The position numbers and the translations under genes were made by a program. From contig OY294067.1 of the NCBI GenBank assembly GCA_958510875.1, forward strand, positions 31,670,912 to 31,734,911: a DNA stretch of 64,000 bases, written 5' to 3'. Below the pieces are notes generated by a model. That model did not search any database, had not been told where the DNA came from, and was given only the letters and a program-made list of their open reading frames with translations. Below are positions 22,901-34,014 of the stretch, piece after piece. Numbering within the stretch: position 1 is the first letter of the stretch; the number at the start of each line of letters is the position of its first letter. Source of the DNA: Endomychus coccineus (lineage: Eukaryota; Arthropoda; Insecta; Coleoptera; Endomychidae).

Positions 22901-24967
22901 CCACTTCTCACATAGGAAACAGCTCCGAGTGTCCAGACCTGTATGTACGACCGTGCTCTGAACAAATAGAGTACGGACAGCTGTTCTGTCATCAAGACGT
23001 CACGTTTTGCGCGCGGAATTTGAAAGCGTTTCCTCGATACGAAGAATTTTCATTAAAAAAAAATCATAATCAGTTGGCATTTGATCTCAATTATTTTTAC
23101 AGTAGCAATCATAGAATTCCCTCAAAAATGTATTAACTCCAAGAATAAGTAGAAATAATACCGCGTTATTCAAAAAAAATCATAAATAAAAGTGCGAATC
23201 AAATCAATACGATTTTATTTTGTCCTAAATTTTAGCCAATTTCTGAGCTAAAAATTTGTGAAGTTTGATGTGCGAATATATAGGATTGATAGGAAATTTT
23301 CCGTAGAATACGATCCCAATGTTGATAGTTCTATTTACTGTTGTCCAGTAAGCAAAAAAATGCAATAAAACGAAATAAAATTTCATTTAAATTATTTTTT
23401 CTTATGTTTTTTTGCTTTTTTGCGCATTTGAGATCATTTTTTGACCATAGTACCCTGACTATTTTAATCTACGGGAAATTTCCGATCGCATATGATCAAG
23501 TTTTCTTAAATTTTTCATTTTTATGGCAGGAATCTAGAAAAACAAAAAAAACAACCTTTTTGCATGTTATTTAAATGGGAGATAAATTCCTCTTAAAGCA
23601 CGCGGTATTGCAACGGGGCAAGCTGAATATTTTTTTTTTTTTATTTTACATGTCAAACAATCAGAATCTCAACAGAGAGTGATGATTTTTTGACGCAAAA
23701 AAATAGCGGACACCCTAATATACATGTAATGTATAGGGTATTCAATGATTTATACCCCTAAGGAGATATTTGTAAACAAGCAAGAATATATGAACATCCT
23801 TACCTTCTTGAAGAACTGATAAAGCAGTTATAGTTTCACAGTAATGTAGAAACTCAACGTGCCTCTCCTGATTACCAGGATCCATCATGCAATTGATACT
23901 CCCATCAGCAGTGACCAACCAAACCTAAATATCTTTTTGATAAGTATTCAAATGTAACTTGATATGGTGAAGTAACATTTTTATTTTTACCTGCAACACT
24001 ATTAATATCTATGATGGACAAATGAAATTGTAGGTACCTTTTCTTCATTTTTTCTAACCATATTTAAATAGTTATAATATTTTGTAATATCACCAGTTCC
24101 ATCTAAACCAAAATTCCATTTATCTTGTGTAAACCTGTATAATCTATCATCAGGAATCATTTCTTGGAGTGAATTACCTTCATAATCCGGATTCAATGTT
24201 GAAGCCATCCATTCCCACTTTCAATACATAAAAAAATAAATACTATAACCAAAACAGAAGTAAATATTACATCAAATTAAATTAGAACCAAACTCCAAAG
24301 TGTGACCAAACAGAAAAATGAATAGAACTTCAATCAAACATTACTTATTATTATTATATCTGTTCAAATTTCACTAAAGAATAAAAATTTATAGATAAAA
24401 ACAAGTATTCAATCACATCGTCATTTCTTACTTGGAAGACTACTTACATTGTAATATGTGTATGAGTCATTCAGGTAATGATTTAAAGCACAAATAAAAG
24501 CACCTGGTGCTTCACATAAATGGAGACTTTTAAAAACATCAACTCCAGTCATATACTTTGTGTCTGGAAATATTGGAAATTGGCACAAACACTCATAGAA
24601 TTTGCACCATGCCTGGAATGAATTTATTAATATCAGAGGAGAGGATGAGAACAAACTATCTAAAATCAACCTGTGTTAATAATTCTGGGCCAATTTTGTC
24701 TCTCAACGATCTTATAACAAAACTGGCAGGATCATTATATTTTGTATGTCGGGACCACTCTTCAAGATTGTATTGATTCAGTCTACTTTTCACACCATTT
24801 AGTTTAACTTTTTTTTCTTGCATTATAGACAATTCCCATTTATCACTTTTAAAAACTTGACCAGGGAGAAGCCACGATGATAATTTCTTGAATTTATATT
24901 TCTTATTAAATAAACGCGATATATTAACATGCTTATTAATAAAAGTATTGTCCACTAACTCTTCCAT
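19951..24967 (-). CDS. CMTR2: Cap-specific mRNA (nucleoside-2'-O-)-methyltransferase 2 (CMTR2, adrift)
   Basis: Five exons: 24967-24671, 24612-24448, 24217-24038, 23924-23804 and 21083-19951. All junctions are GT-AG in matching phase and give about 631 residues. The enzyme methylates the ribose 2'-O of the second transcribed nucleotide of capped mRNA (cap-2). The FtsJ-type Rossmann domain shows the SAM motif [10 protein letters not shown] (about residues 129-138), [10 protein letters not shown] at the start of exon 3, the catalytic aspartate in LVTADGS (D221) and the catalytic lysine in [10 protein letters not shown] (K261). It continues with YLLNCCF...[17 protein letters not shown], diagnostic of CMTR2. 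It is shorter than the 770-residue human protein. AATAAA (minus strand) lies just beyond the stop near 19912. Intron 4 (2.7 kb) is almost filled by a TIR element with nested insertions. The reading frame is intact, so the gene should be functional. Confidence 0.93.
21865..22390 (-). mobile_element. P-element-type MITE carrying a THAP exon, copy 2, nested
   Basis: The TIRs are CCCGGTCGTACATACAGGTC and GACCTGTATGTACGACCGTG. The left flank is CTCTGAAC and the right flank CTCTGGAC (7 of 8). It lies wholly inside the long-TIR element, so it inserted later. The minus strand retains the same THAP-like coding relic as the other copies, again without a catalytic region. Confidence 0.75.
22391..23063. 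repeat. Tandem duplication of the nested MITE plus right flank
   Basis: The flank after copy 2 (AAATAGAGTACGGACAGCTG...TTCATTAAAAAAAAATC, to about 22500) joins directly to an internal MITE sequence (ATTCCGGAACCGCAAGCAGT). A 5'-truncated second MITE follows and ends in the same TIR at 22955. The same flank then repeats (22956 to about 23063). The right duplication here is CTCTGAAC, exactly matching the left flank of copy 2, so this second flank is the original right end and the first is the duplicated, mutated one. Confidence 0.8.
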
Positions 24968-25249
24968 AATAAACAAATTTACCAAAAAATTGCTCACTTT
25001 AAATTTTAAATTAAGAACTAGGTTACATATGATTATCCACAGAAAATTATATTTTATGAACACCAACCCAAACCACGGAGTTACTATTTTATATTTTAGT
25101 TGGACGGACGAAACAGAATATTTACAGACTTTTATGGTATTTGTTACAAAAATATCTTTAAAAATCCCTGAAATTAAGTTGTACGATAGCAAGGAAGATT
25201 GAAATATATAAGTTTCCCGTATCACAGGCAGAATTTGATACAATTATGA

Positions 25250-26496
25250 CTGATAATAATTACCGGAGCGTATAAAATAGGATTTTCATTTAAAAAAAAC
25301 TTGTTTTATGTCATTTTAGGTTGTCTTGGCTAGCATGCTACTAGAAATGAAAAAAGCTTCAGAAATTAGTAAAATTACCCAAAAATAAAAAATTTAATAA
25401 ACAAAAAACAACACTAAAAGTAAGTTTAGAAAATTTAGCGTCGTGTGTTCGTTAATAACAGATCAGATTATACTGCGATCACATGACCAAAATTACGTCG
25501 ACACCGCAAGGCAAATAACGAACGCAATATATATGTCAGAGGTATAGAGTAATAAAACATACAACATTGTAAATTTTCTTTATATTGTGGCAATACCTTA
25601 TATTAGTCTGAGGCTAATACCCTCTGGAGAGAGAGAGGGTATTGTGTATAGAGCTTAAGCTGTTTTTTCTTGAAGAACCGTGTTCAATGCGCTTTGAAAC
25701 CAAACATTTTCTTGTCGATCCAGTGACGTCAGCGTTGAATGCGGTTCAATCTAATTTGAATGCATCCCTTAGAACGGTTCAAAAAGCAATAGGATTGCTG
25801 ATCATTGACAATTTTTTGACAGATGTTTCACAGAAGAGAAATACTGAACATAAACAATTTTCTTTTTTAATGGGTATGATAACCTCCACTATGAGGAACA
25901 TTCAATACGGAGCCATCTATCCGAGAAAGTAAGTCTCTTACAGTCTGTTTCTGGAACCTGAACAGCTGGAAAAAGTCGTAATCCAGATAATTATCCACCC
26001 ATTATTCGGCAAAATTATCAATCTTTGAATGTTGTGGAAAATAAATAATTCATGAGACATACTCTCTTCTGCTATAATTCTTCGCTGTAACTAACTACAA
26101 CTGATTTATCAGAAGTAATACGTTAATTTGTCGATCATCAACCAAAATTGGAATAATATCGTGCAAATTCGTTTTCAATTTTATAATAATCGTTAGCAAC
26201 GATTACTATGTACAATAATTATTATATTGGTGAACATTGAAGTTTCAAAACGGTTTATTTTCTTGAAAGACATTATTCACTACGTCATATTGAATGCGGT
26301 TTGAAAACAAGGTTCAATGCGGTTCATCCAAGAAAAAACACCTTTAGATTAGTATATACAATCTGAGGTAAATAAGTAACAATAACCCATATCCTTGATT
26401 ATAATATACACTGACACTCAAGGCCCCTAACAACTAAAAATACTGGTGGTTAACGGCGATTCTTTCTTGTTTATAGTGAACTCACAGTGTGAATTC
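25250..26496. other. Intergenic with a weak inverted repeat (about 25600-26372)
   Basis: Upstream of CMTR2. GTTTTTTCTTGAAGAACCG...TTCAATGCG near 25671 is inverted as GTTCAATGCGGTTCATCCAAGAAAAAAC near 26311-26339. TTAGTCTGAGG near 25604 is roughly mirrored near 26347-26369, suggesting a decayed foldback element of about 770 bp. A 96-codon frame at 25642-25932 has no recognisable domain. GTTTATAGTGAACTCACAGTGTGAA at 26469-26493 resembles the Penelope-like terminal repeat ends at 48365 and 62200. Confidence 0.4.
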
Positions 26497-26790
26497 CATC
26501 GACATATACATATGGACTGCGCGTGGGAATGATAAGCGCGGCTAGTTCAGGCGAGAGAGAGGGAAAATGAGGCCGGCTCTATCGCGTTTCTATTGGCCGC
26601 TGCGTACTGTATACTGTATATACAAAACAACAGCAAGAACTAGGAGCATAATTCCACTTTTCGGGACGCAAGCATATCACAAAGAGTTCTATATCTAGAG
26701 AAGACAAGTTGTATCGTTTGTATATAAAGAGAACGTATTTTGGGAGTCCAGCGCGGTTACCCTCTCTCCGCGTCCCAAGCGATCGAGTCG
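26497..26790. mobile_element. Degraded MITE relics sharing ends with 6690 and 40410
   Basis: CATCGACATATACATATGGA at 26497 and the following GCGCGGCTAGTTCAGGCGAG reproduce the left arm of the MITE at 6690, but the right arm is missing. Further right, CAAAGAGTTCTATATCTAGA and GACAAG near 26678-26707 match the left end of the foldback at 40410. Two decayed elements therefore appear joined here. Confidence 0.5.
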
Positions 26791-27448
26791 ACTAGTTTTT
26801 GCAAGTGAACTTTGGTGAAGCAACATTGTTCCACACCACAATTTCCGTCGTTCAAGATTTTCAGGAAAGCTGTAAAATAAATAGATAATAATACATAAAT
26901 AACAAACATTTGAGAATGTGAGGAGACAGATTTCCCTCATTATTATTCAAATATTGAAATTAAATATATATATAGTGGTTAATAATTTGTATGCCAAAAT
27001 AATATTATTCAGCTCTAAGATTACAGTAATCAAATCTTTTAGATAAAATCTACTGAGAGTTATGTACGAATCATTGTAATGATATTATATTAACATCCTT
27101 ATGTACATAGAAATTGAGACCAATTTGATTTAGGTTTGAAATTTGAATCTACGACTGTGAAAGAAGTCACACTATCGTAGTCAGTTTAATTATGTTCACA
27201 CGCACAGATTTTAATAAACATACTCTTTGTTGCAAGAAGTCTAGTTATTCTAGACTCCTTGCTTTGTTGTGTCGATGTACATTCTCAATTCTGTGGGTTA
27301 TTCCGTGATACGAAATAGTGAAGATAGCTCAAGGACGTTCATCGATTTACTTAAAATAAATTTAATGTCAATGTTAGATGTTAGTGTCGGTATGTCAAGT
27401 AAATTGCCAAACTTCGTTCCATTGTAAAAATGAAAACAGGAAGATGCA

Positions 27449-30400
27449 ATGGCTGTTTTATATGAAATAGACGGATTTGATTCAAATCATAGTGCAGCTT
27501 TAAATGGAAATTTCTTGTTACTATCTGATGCGGATAACAAAAGTGAAACAATGTCTACAGACAGTGACGATATGGACATACAACAGGAACTGAAAAACAT
27601 TGAAAATGTGATTAGTTTGACCCGTGCTAATATCGACTCATTAAATGCCAAATTTGCCGATTTTCAACATCCACCTGCCATGTATCTTCAGGAGTATGAA
27701 GATCTTACTTCCAAACTTCATGAATTGGAAGCAGAGGAAAGAAGATTAATGGAACAACTCAGTAACGGTCGGGAAAGTCTAGAGGATTTGAGTGAACCAT
27801 ACCAGTATCAGTATGAATCACCACCTCAGTTTTGTGACTCGCTAACGAGGCCTAAATATTTTCTGCGAGCTCATTTACCTAATCAGCAACGAACTAGTGT
27901 TCAAGTTCGTGAAGGTCTCACCTTGAGAGAGGCTTTAGCTAAGGCAATGAAATTACGAAACCTACATTGTGACATGTGTTGTGTTTATCTCTCAGATTTT
28001 GGCAACCCTATAAATTGGGACGTGGATATAAGTAGTTTGAATTCTAAAGAAATTACAGTTAAAATATTAGATAAGTTTCCAATTCGTACCAGTATCTCAC
28101 ATAACTTTGTGCGGAAAACGTTTTTCTCTCTAGTGTTTTGTGAGTGTTGTCGTAGACTATTATTCCAAGGTTTTTATTGTCGAACATGTGGATACAAGTT
28201 TCATCAACGTTGTGCAGCTGGTGTTCCTCCATTGTGCCATCAAGTATGTATCACTTTTTATCAAATTAGTAAATTTAAGCATCCCATATGGTTATCTAAT
28301 GGATTTGTTTAGCTGCAGATATGATCACTTCTATTCTATCAGTGGTATTGCCAATAGAATTGTGCTTTTTAAAATAGTAAATTCAGCTGAAAGGTATGTT
28401 TTTGCATAACAACCATGTCATACCTTTAGAAGGGTGCTTATAAAGCTTTTGACTAGATGAAAACAAAATATCTGGTTAGGTTGGTTCAATTGTTGCACAT
28501 ATTTTCACGCCAATTGCAAAAATAACTAATCAAATAATTCAATTGTGGAAGCCGTTACTTTGTGATAGTTTATCATTTTAACGAAATAATAAATAAAACT
28601 ACTTTGTTTTACTACCACTGATATTTAATATAGTCGTTACTATAGTTTCAACACTAAACGTGTCATCTTCAGACGAAAAATGAATTTAACAAATATTAAA
28701 TCTACTATATATAGGTTAAAGAAGGATTTCAAACAAAAATACTCAAAATAACGGATTAGCTATGGGTTCTCCATTAAGTTCACTTCTCGCAGATATTTTT
28801 ATGTCTCACATAGAAGATACTATAATGAGTTCTGCCATAACTAAAAAACATATTCAATTTTGGTACAGATATGTAGACGATATTTTAGCCCTCTTTAAAG
28901 TTACACCTAGACAATTAGATGTTTTCTTATCATTCATCAATAATATTCATCCCAACATAAAATTCACATTAGAGACAGAAAAGGATCACAAAATAAATTT
29001 CTTAGACTTAACATTATCACATCATAATAGCATCTCATTCGACATTTACAGAAAAGCTACTTTCACAGATACAGTAATTTGTACCTCTTCACATAGCCCC
29101 TATAGTCATAAACTAGCTGCTTTTCATTCAACGATACATAGAGCCTTTTCCCTTCCCTTATCTCAAGAAAATCTTAGTAAAGAACTAGATACAATTAAAG
29201 TCATTGCTACAAATAACGGTTTCGGTCCTCAAGTAGTTTCTAAATTAATAAATAGAAAAAGACAAAAATTAATTTACAATAGCATTTATCCCTTTATAAA
29301 ATACAAAGATAACTCATTAAAATATGTTTCTTTAACTTATTTTGGTCCTATAAGCAAACAAATTATCTCATATTCTGTTCAATGCGAAAGATAAAACTGA
29401 CAAATTCAAAAGACCCGGAGCTTATAAACTAACTTGTTCAGAGTGTGATAGTTTTTACATAGGTAGATCTTGCCGTAACATAGCAGTTAGATATAAAGAA
29501 CATTTTCGTTCCTTTAAAAATAATAAAACCGATTCTTCATTTGCAAATCATATTTTAGAAACAGGCCATACCTTTCCTAATTTGAATAATGTCCAAATTT
29601 TACATAGTCAAGATAAAACTTCAAAACTAAATATATTAGAGTCAATGGAAATTTTCAAAGGAATGAAGATGTATGATAATAAGATCCTAAACGATCAACT
29701 AGATTTATATTACAGTAATCTCTTCAATGTATTAATAACCTGATTTTAGTATTTGAAGTCTGTTAGTAAATATACCCGCACCACTAATGTCCTCACGGAA
29801 TTACCTAATCACCTTACCCCTCTCTGGTTTTTCCTAGAACTATTTCTTATAGCCATAAAATTTGTTTGAAATCCTTCTTTAACCTATAAGTAGATTTAAT
29901 ATTTGTTAAATTCATTTTTCGTCTGAAGATGACACGTTTAGTGTTGAAACTATAGTAACGACTATATTAAATATCAGTGGTAGTAAAACAAAGTAGTTTT
30001 ATTTATTATTTCGTTAAAATCAAATAATTATTTAGACTGTTGGTTAGACTTGTTTCCAGGTCTTCTAAAGTTCGACTTCTAATAGAAGTTTTTCAAAATC
30101 ATTTAGTCTGCTATATTTAGCTATTTATTTTTCTAATTCAGTAGCAAAAGTTAACTTCTTAAAATGTCATCAAAAATTTTGAAATCTCTAATTTTATCCG
30201 TATTATCGCTCGATTTGTAAAGGAGATAAATAAAATGAATTGTGATCAATTGATCACGTGACTTCCCTCATTTTTGTTAGCAAACTAGCTTCCAGACACT
30301 CCTCCGGATCAAATGTATATGATTGTAGGAACAGAATATATATTGGAAAATAAAATGAAATTAAAAAAAAATTTAAGACAAGCTTTCATGTTTTAAAGTG

Positions 30401-33400
30401 TACATATTAAAAAGGAATAAAAAATCATGATCTCCGAACCCAAAAAGCCCATATACCAATTTTGAATAGTCAGACTATAATCACAAAATTCGTCCGCCAT
30501 CTTGAATTTTTGAATTTTGAATGAAAAATCATGATCTCCGACCTCAAAAACCCCCATATTCCAATTTTTAATAAAATCAGACCATAATCACAAAACTCGT
30601 CTGACATCTTGAATTTTTGAATTTTGACTAAAACATCATGATCTCCTACGCCAAAGACCCCATATATCAATTTTAAATAGAATCTGGCCATAATCACAAA
30701 ACTCGTCCATCATCTTGTTTTTCCTCTTATAATATGCCATAATGCAATGTCTCTCGAATGATGAACACCTGCCAAATTTTAAGTTAATCCGACACCAAGA
30801 AGTGGGTGAAAATTCACTTGTAAGATTTCACAATTCACATAGATCGATAGATAAACGAGGCAAGTTAAATAAAATCTTGTAACGATATAGAAACCGCCAA
30901 TGAAACACGCTATGTCACATTGAAATTATAATGTATTTCACAACTATATGGTTTACACTGACACTTGCTGTCAGGCTGACTTTCGAAATATAACCTTGGT
31001 TTAAACTGACACTTGCTACTTTTTCACTATATACTACGTATCGTGAGGGATGTAAAAAGAACTACACTGATCTTGAATGTGAGAACACGGTCGTATACAC
31101 AGGTCTGGAAACTCGAGGTTGTTTCCTATGTGAGCAGTGAGTCCGCTAAGCGTCGACTGGCCAAATGTTATAACACTCAGAAGTCTCTAGCGCTTTAGAC
31201 TCCGGGATTTTCACGTGGCCTATTGAAATTAGAAGGGTCGAATTGTATAAAAACACAATTGCATGAACGCCAGACGTCCTATGTAATTAGCAACGAATGT
31301 AATGATTTTGACATATGTCTCGAGGAGGTCGCTACGCGTCAGTTAGAGTTTATACTTTTTACCTCGATCTTGTTAATTCGGGGCCGTTTTATGCCCCGTG
31401 CGGCCGACGCCAGTTGTAATAAAATGTTTTCGGCTATAGGCCGCTAGCTTTTAACCGCTTTTGGGTATATTTTAGTAGCTAGAAAATTCCCTTTGGTACG
31501 TCGCACGTTAGACGCGCTTAGCTGAGACCTGAGAGTACCTGTTTCTATTTCAATTAAATTTTCCTATTCAATCGACATTTTGAGGCCCGAGACTATGCTA
31601 TTTAGTTGGCCCCGTTCATAAACTAACGACATGGAGCGAAAACCGCATGCGAAAATTCCTCGTAAAGACGTTCTATGTTCCGAAGATTTGCACTTTTCTA
31701 ACTTGGCTACGCACTCCTCGCGGGAACGTCATTCGATTCATCGAAAATTAACCAATTTAAAACAGTTTTCGACCCCGTTTGTCGCTATTGCGACCTTGTA
31801 AAAGGTTCAAAGTTAACATTCCGTTTTACATTCCACAACCACCCTTGACCAAGATAATTTTTAATTTGTAGTTCATTATTGTTTTACAACTGAAATAAAT
31901 AAGTATGAAATTTGTAGGTTATTGATGATGTCAGTGTGACAGTGACATAATTATTTCAAACGTAAAGTAAGACACACGTTTTAGATTCCACAACCACCCT
32001 TGACCAAGATAATTTTTGATATCCCGGTAGAATACAGTCAGTGAACACTACAGGTTCATCTTATTAGAAGTCTTTTTTCTATCGAGGTTTTTGAATTATG
32101 ATAAAAAAGTGCTACAGTATTATTATTCGGTTGATATAATGCACTAGGCTTTCGTAAAGTACCGAATAAATTCATTTTTAGCCAAACTATCCATTTCTGA
32201 GGAATCTCAGTGCTCTCTTTACGAGAGCACTGAATTTAACGGACGCACTGTATTATGAACCCTATGTGTGATATATTTTTGAATTCAGCTTTCTATGGAG
32301 ATTCCAAAAATTTAATAATATATAGGGTGTTCCATTTGAAAAAATTGTCGCGGACGACATTACTCAAACGTGGATCACCCTGTATATTTGATTTTCCCTT
32401 ATAAATGTGGCAAAGTGAGATTAAAAATCAACCTGTTTCAGGAGATTCCTCAGAAATGGATAGTTTGACTAAAAATGACTTTATTCAGAACGAAAACATT
32501 GTACTTATTAATTGTATCAAATCTGTTTTGAAAATTTTAATCCATCGATTTTTACTCGACGAAATACTTACCGGCTACTCGTGGCATAATAGCCGAGTAG
32601 GCCGAATAACGAAAAACTAATTATCTTGAATGCATTGATCTATAAAGAGATACTAATTTAAAATTAATTTTTACAGGTGAGAATGGCAGATGACTATTAC
32701 CGAGCTCTCTTAGCCCGTCCACCAGATTCTAGTGCTGGTATACTCCACCCGGGACAAGCGGGCTTAGGATTACCACAACACAGGCAATCAAGACATCCAG
32801 GTACATTAGGTCATCACGACCGTTCCAGCTCAGCTCCTAACGTGTATCTAAATAGTGTTAAAGTAGCTGTAGAGGATTGTCCGCGTACTCTTCCTTTGAA
32901 TCAAACTAGTTTGGGCGACGTCGATCCGCTGCCACACTGTAGGAGCACACAAGCCTCGCCAACGGGATCTCTGCAACCCCGGAGACCCAGGGCGAAATCT
33001 GCCGATGAAAGCAAACCGCTTTTGGCTCCCAGAGAAAGTATAGAAGACTGGGAAATACCAGCGGATGAGATCTTAGTGGGACCCCGAGTAGGGTCGGGAA
33101 GTTTTGGAACTGTATATAAGGCACATTGGCACGGTCCTGTAGCCGTCAAAATGCTTAACGTGAAAATACCAACAGTGGCACAGTTACAAGCGTTCAAGAA
33201 TGAAGTGGCCGTGCTGAGGAAAACCAGGCACGTAAATATTTTACTTTTTATGGGTTGCGTTAGTAAGCCACAATTGGCTATTGTTACCCAATGGTGTGAG
33301 AGTTCCAGCCTGTACAAACATTTACACGTGCACGAAACTAAATTTCCTCTTTTCACGTTGATTGAAATAGGAAGACAAATTGCCCAGGGTATGGACTACT

Positions 33401-34014
33401 TGCATGCGAAGAATATCATCCATCGAGATCTGAAATCGAACAATATCTTTCTGCACGAAGACCTTACGGTTAAAATAGGAGACTTCGGTTTGGCCACTGC
33501 CAAGACACGTTGGTCCGGGTCGCAACAGTTTCATCAACCTACAGGATCAATCTTGTGGATGGCTCCCGAGGTGATTAGGATGCAAGAAGACAATCCTTAT
33601 AGTTTTCAATCGGACGTGTACGCCTTCGGAATAGTGATGTTTGAAATGTTGGCGATCCAGTTGCCTTACGCACATATTAACAACAAAGATCAGATTTTGT
33701 TCATGGTCGGGCGAGGTTACTTAAAACCGGACATGACAAAACTGAGAACAGATACACCTACAGCTTTACGAAGGTTAACAGAAGACTGTATCAAATTTGA
33801 TAGGGACGACCGGCCATTGTTTAGACAAGTACATGCATCGTTAGAGGGACTATTAAGAAATCATCCGAAAATTAACCGATCCGCATCGGAACCTAATATG
33901 AATCGAACGCAATTGCAATCCGATGATTTTATCTATCCGTGTGCAAGTCCAAAAACTCCAGTGAATTTCGGACCAGGTAGTTTTCTATTTTATTCTGCTG
34001 CAGGTAATATTTAA
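27449..34014 (+). CDS. Raf: Raf serine/threonine kinase (pole hole), two coding exons
   Basis: Exons 27449-28243 and 32677-34014 join in phase 0 and give about 710 residues. Raf is the Ras-activated MAPKKK that phosphorylates MEK. Domain order: a B-Raf-like helical region (about 44-105); the Ras-binding domain (137-208); the C1 zinc finger (H218, C231, C234, C244, C247, H252, C255, C263); a 14-3-3 site RSSSAP with S317; the acidic N-region SIEDWEIP (386-393); and the kinase domain with GSGSFG (404-409), K423, HRD (514-516), DFG (534-536) and APE (561-563). The second 14-3-3 site is RSASEP with S669. All catalytic residues are present. The 4.4-kb intron holds a Penelope-like element, tandem repeats and DNA-transposon relics. 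The last exon could end alternatively at CCAG|GTAGT near 33976; the open frame continues to 34014. Confidence 0.97.
28762..29394 (+). pseudogene. Penelope-like reverse transcriptase, 5'-truncated
   Basis: The 210-codon frame starts in the palm with [18 protein letters not shown] and has the catalytic YRYVDDIL box at about residues 37-44. It continues through the thumb and C-terminal [11 protein letters not shown] region. The fingers and the first aspartate motif upstream are missing, so it cannot be active. The frame stops at 29394 at the junction with the endonuclease frame. Confidence 0.85.
29374..29743 (+). pseudogene. GIY-YIG endonuclease domain of the Penelope-like element
   Basis: In a frame shifted from the RT, the sequence reads [20 protein letters not shown], then RYKEHF, a conserved [10 protein letters not shown] and a glutamate-containing [11 protein letters not shown] block. 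This is the C-x2-C...YIG-x-R...H...H...E pattern of Penelope-like GIY-YIG nucleases, which nick target DNA for retrotransposition. The domain itself is uninterrupted; only the junction to the RT is broken. Confidence 0.85.
30230..31010. repeat. Dispersed repeat with internal tandem array (30420-30715)
   Basis: CACTCCTCCGGATCAAATGTA...GATTGTAGGAACAGAATATATATTGGA (30299-30347) and TATAATGTATTTCACAACT...ACACTTGCTGTCAG (30928-30970) recur in order at 55990-56200, where the intervening DNA is absent. Inside lie three units of about 106 bp, each with ATCATGATCTCC, CATAATCACAAAA(C/T)TCGTC and CATCTTGAATTTTTGAA. The unit therefore looks like a mobile element whose internal minisatellite differs between copies. 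Confidence 0.65.
31087..31165. mobile_element. P-type MITE left-end fragment fused to another element
   Basis: ACACGGTCGTATACACAGGT, then CTCGAGGTTGTTTCCTATGTGAG and TCCGCTAAGCGTCGACTG, match the left ends of the MITE copies at 45607 and 54071. After about 31160 the sequence switches to the element also present at 52115. No right TIR follows. Confidence 0.65.
31166..32036 (+). mobile_element. TIR element copy lacking its left end, relative of 51973-52856
   Basis: From TAACACTCAGAAGTCTCTAG onward the sequence parallels the copy at 52115-52856, including GACTCCGGGATTTTCACGTGG and a shared reading frame. It ends in CCAAGATAATTTTTGATATCCCGGTA (ending near 32036), the same right TIR. The left TIR is missing and is replaced by a P-type MITE end. 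The right terminal block is partly repeated at 31840-31860 (CCACAACCACCCTTGACC). Confidence 0.7.
32163..32480. repeat. Inverted repeat in Raf intron upstream of exon 2
   Basis: CAAACTATCCATTTCTGAGG at about 32185 is inverted as CCTCAGAAATGGATAGTTTG near 32448. The match extends outward through TCATTTTTAG / CTAAAAATGA. The loop contains GTGCTCTCTTTACGAGAGCAC, itself a hairpin. Likely a foldback MITE. It ends about 200 bp before the Raf acceptor and could form a stable stem in the pre-mRNA. Confidence 0.6.

Larger units (their letters stand above)
21125..23722. mobile_element. Long-TIR foldback transposon in CMTR2 intron 4
   Basis: The ends TATATTAGGGTGTCCGC (21125) and GCGGACACCCTAATATA (to 23722) begin inverted repeats of roughly 320 bp. 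Landmarks shared by both arms include AAATCATCACTCTCTGTTGA, TTGCAATACCGCG, TAAATAACATGCAAAAAGG and TGCGATCGGAAATTTCCCG. The centre has no transposase. It holds a P-type MITE (21865-22390) and a tandem duplication of it. TA at the outer edge would fit Tc1/mariner-type insertion, but this is inference. A non-autonomous element is most likely. Confidence 0.85.
28574..30020 (+). mobile_element. Penelope-like element between inverted terminal repeats, Raf intron
   Basis: About 160-bp inverted repeats flank the unit (28574-28739 and 29864-30020). The left arm reads TTTTAACGAAATAATAAATA...ACTATAGTTTCAACACTAAA...GATTTCAAACAAA and the right arm is its near-exact reverse complement. Between them lie a reverse transcriptase lacking its N-terminal half and a GIY-YIG endonuclease, the order typical of Penelope-like elements. 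The RT body begins right after the left arm, so the copy is 5'-truncated. A frameshift separates RT and endonuclease. The near-perfect arms suggest fairly recent insertion. Confidence 0.88.

Noticed and set aside
22807..23136. 109-codon plus-strand ORF in the CMTR2 intron
   Set aside because: Lies antisense across the duplicated P-type MITE and its flank; similar frames in both duplicates reflect the duplication, not coding.
24888..25202. 104-codon plus-strand ORF antisense to CMTR2 exon 1 and 5' UTR
   Set aside because: Low-complexity AT-rich frame opposite a real exon; no domain.
25642..25932. 96-codon ORF upstream of CMTR2 as a host gene
   Set aside because: No domain, and it lies within a decayed inverted repeat; no supported splice sites.
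30420..30715. Tandem units as a coding repeat protein (75-codon ORF)
   Set aside because: The frame exists only because the unit repeats; copies differ by indels that break the frame.
32901..33356. 151-codon minus-strand ORF inside Raf exon 2
   Set aside because: It is the antisense shadow of the Raf kinase coding sequence; no domain and no splice context of its own.
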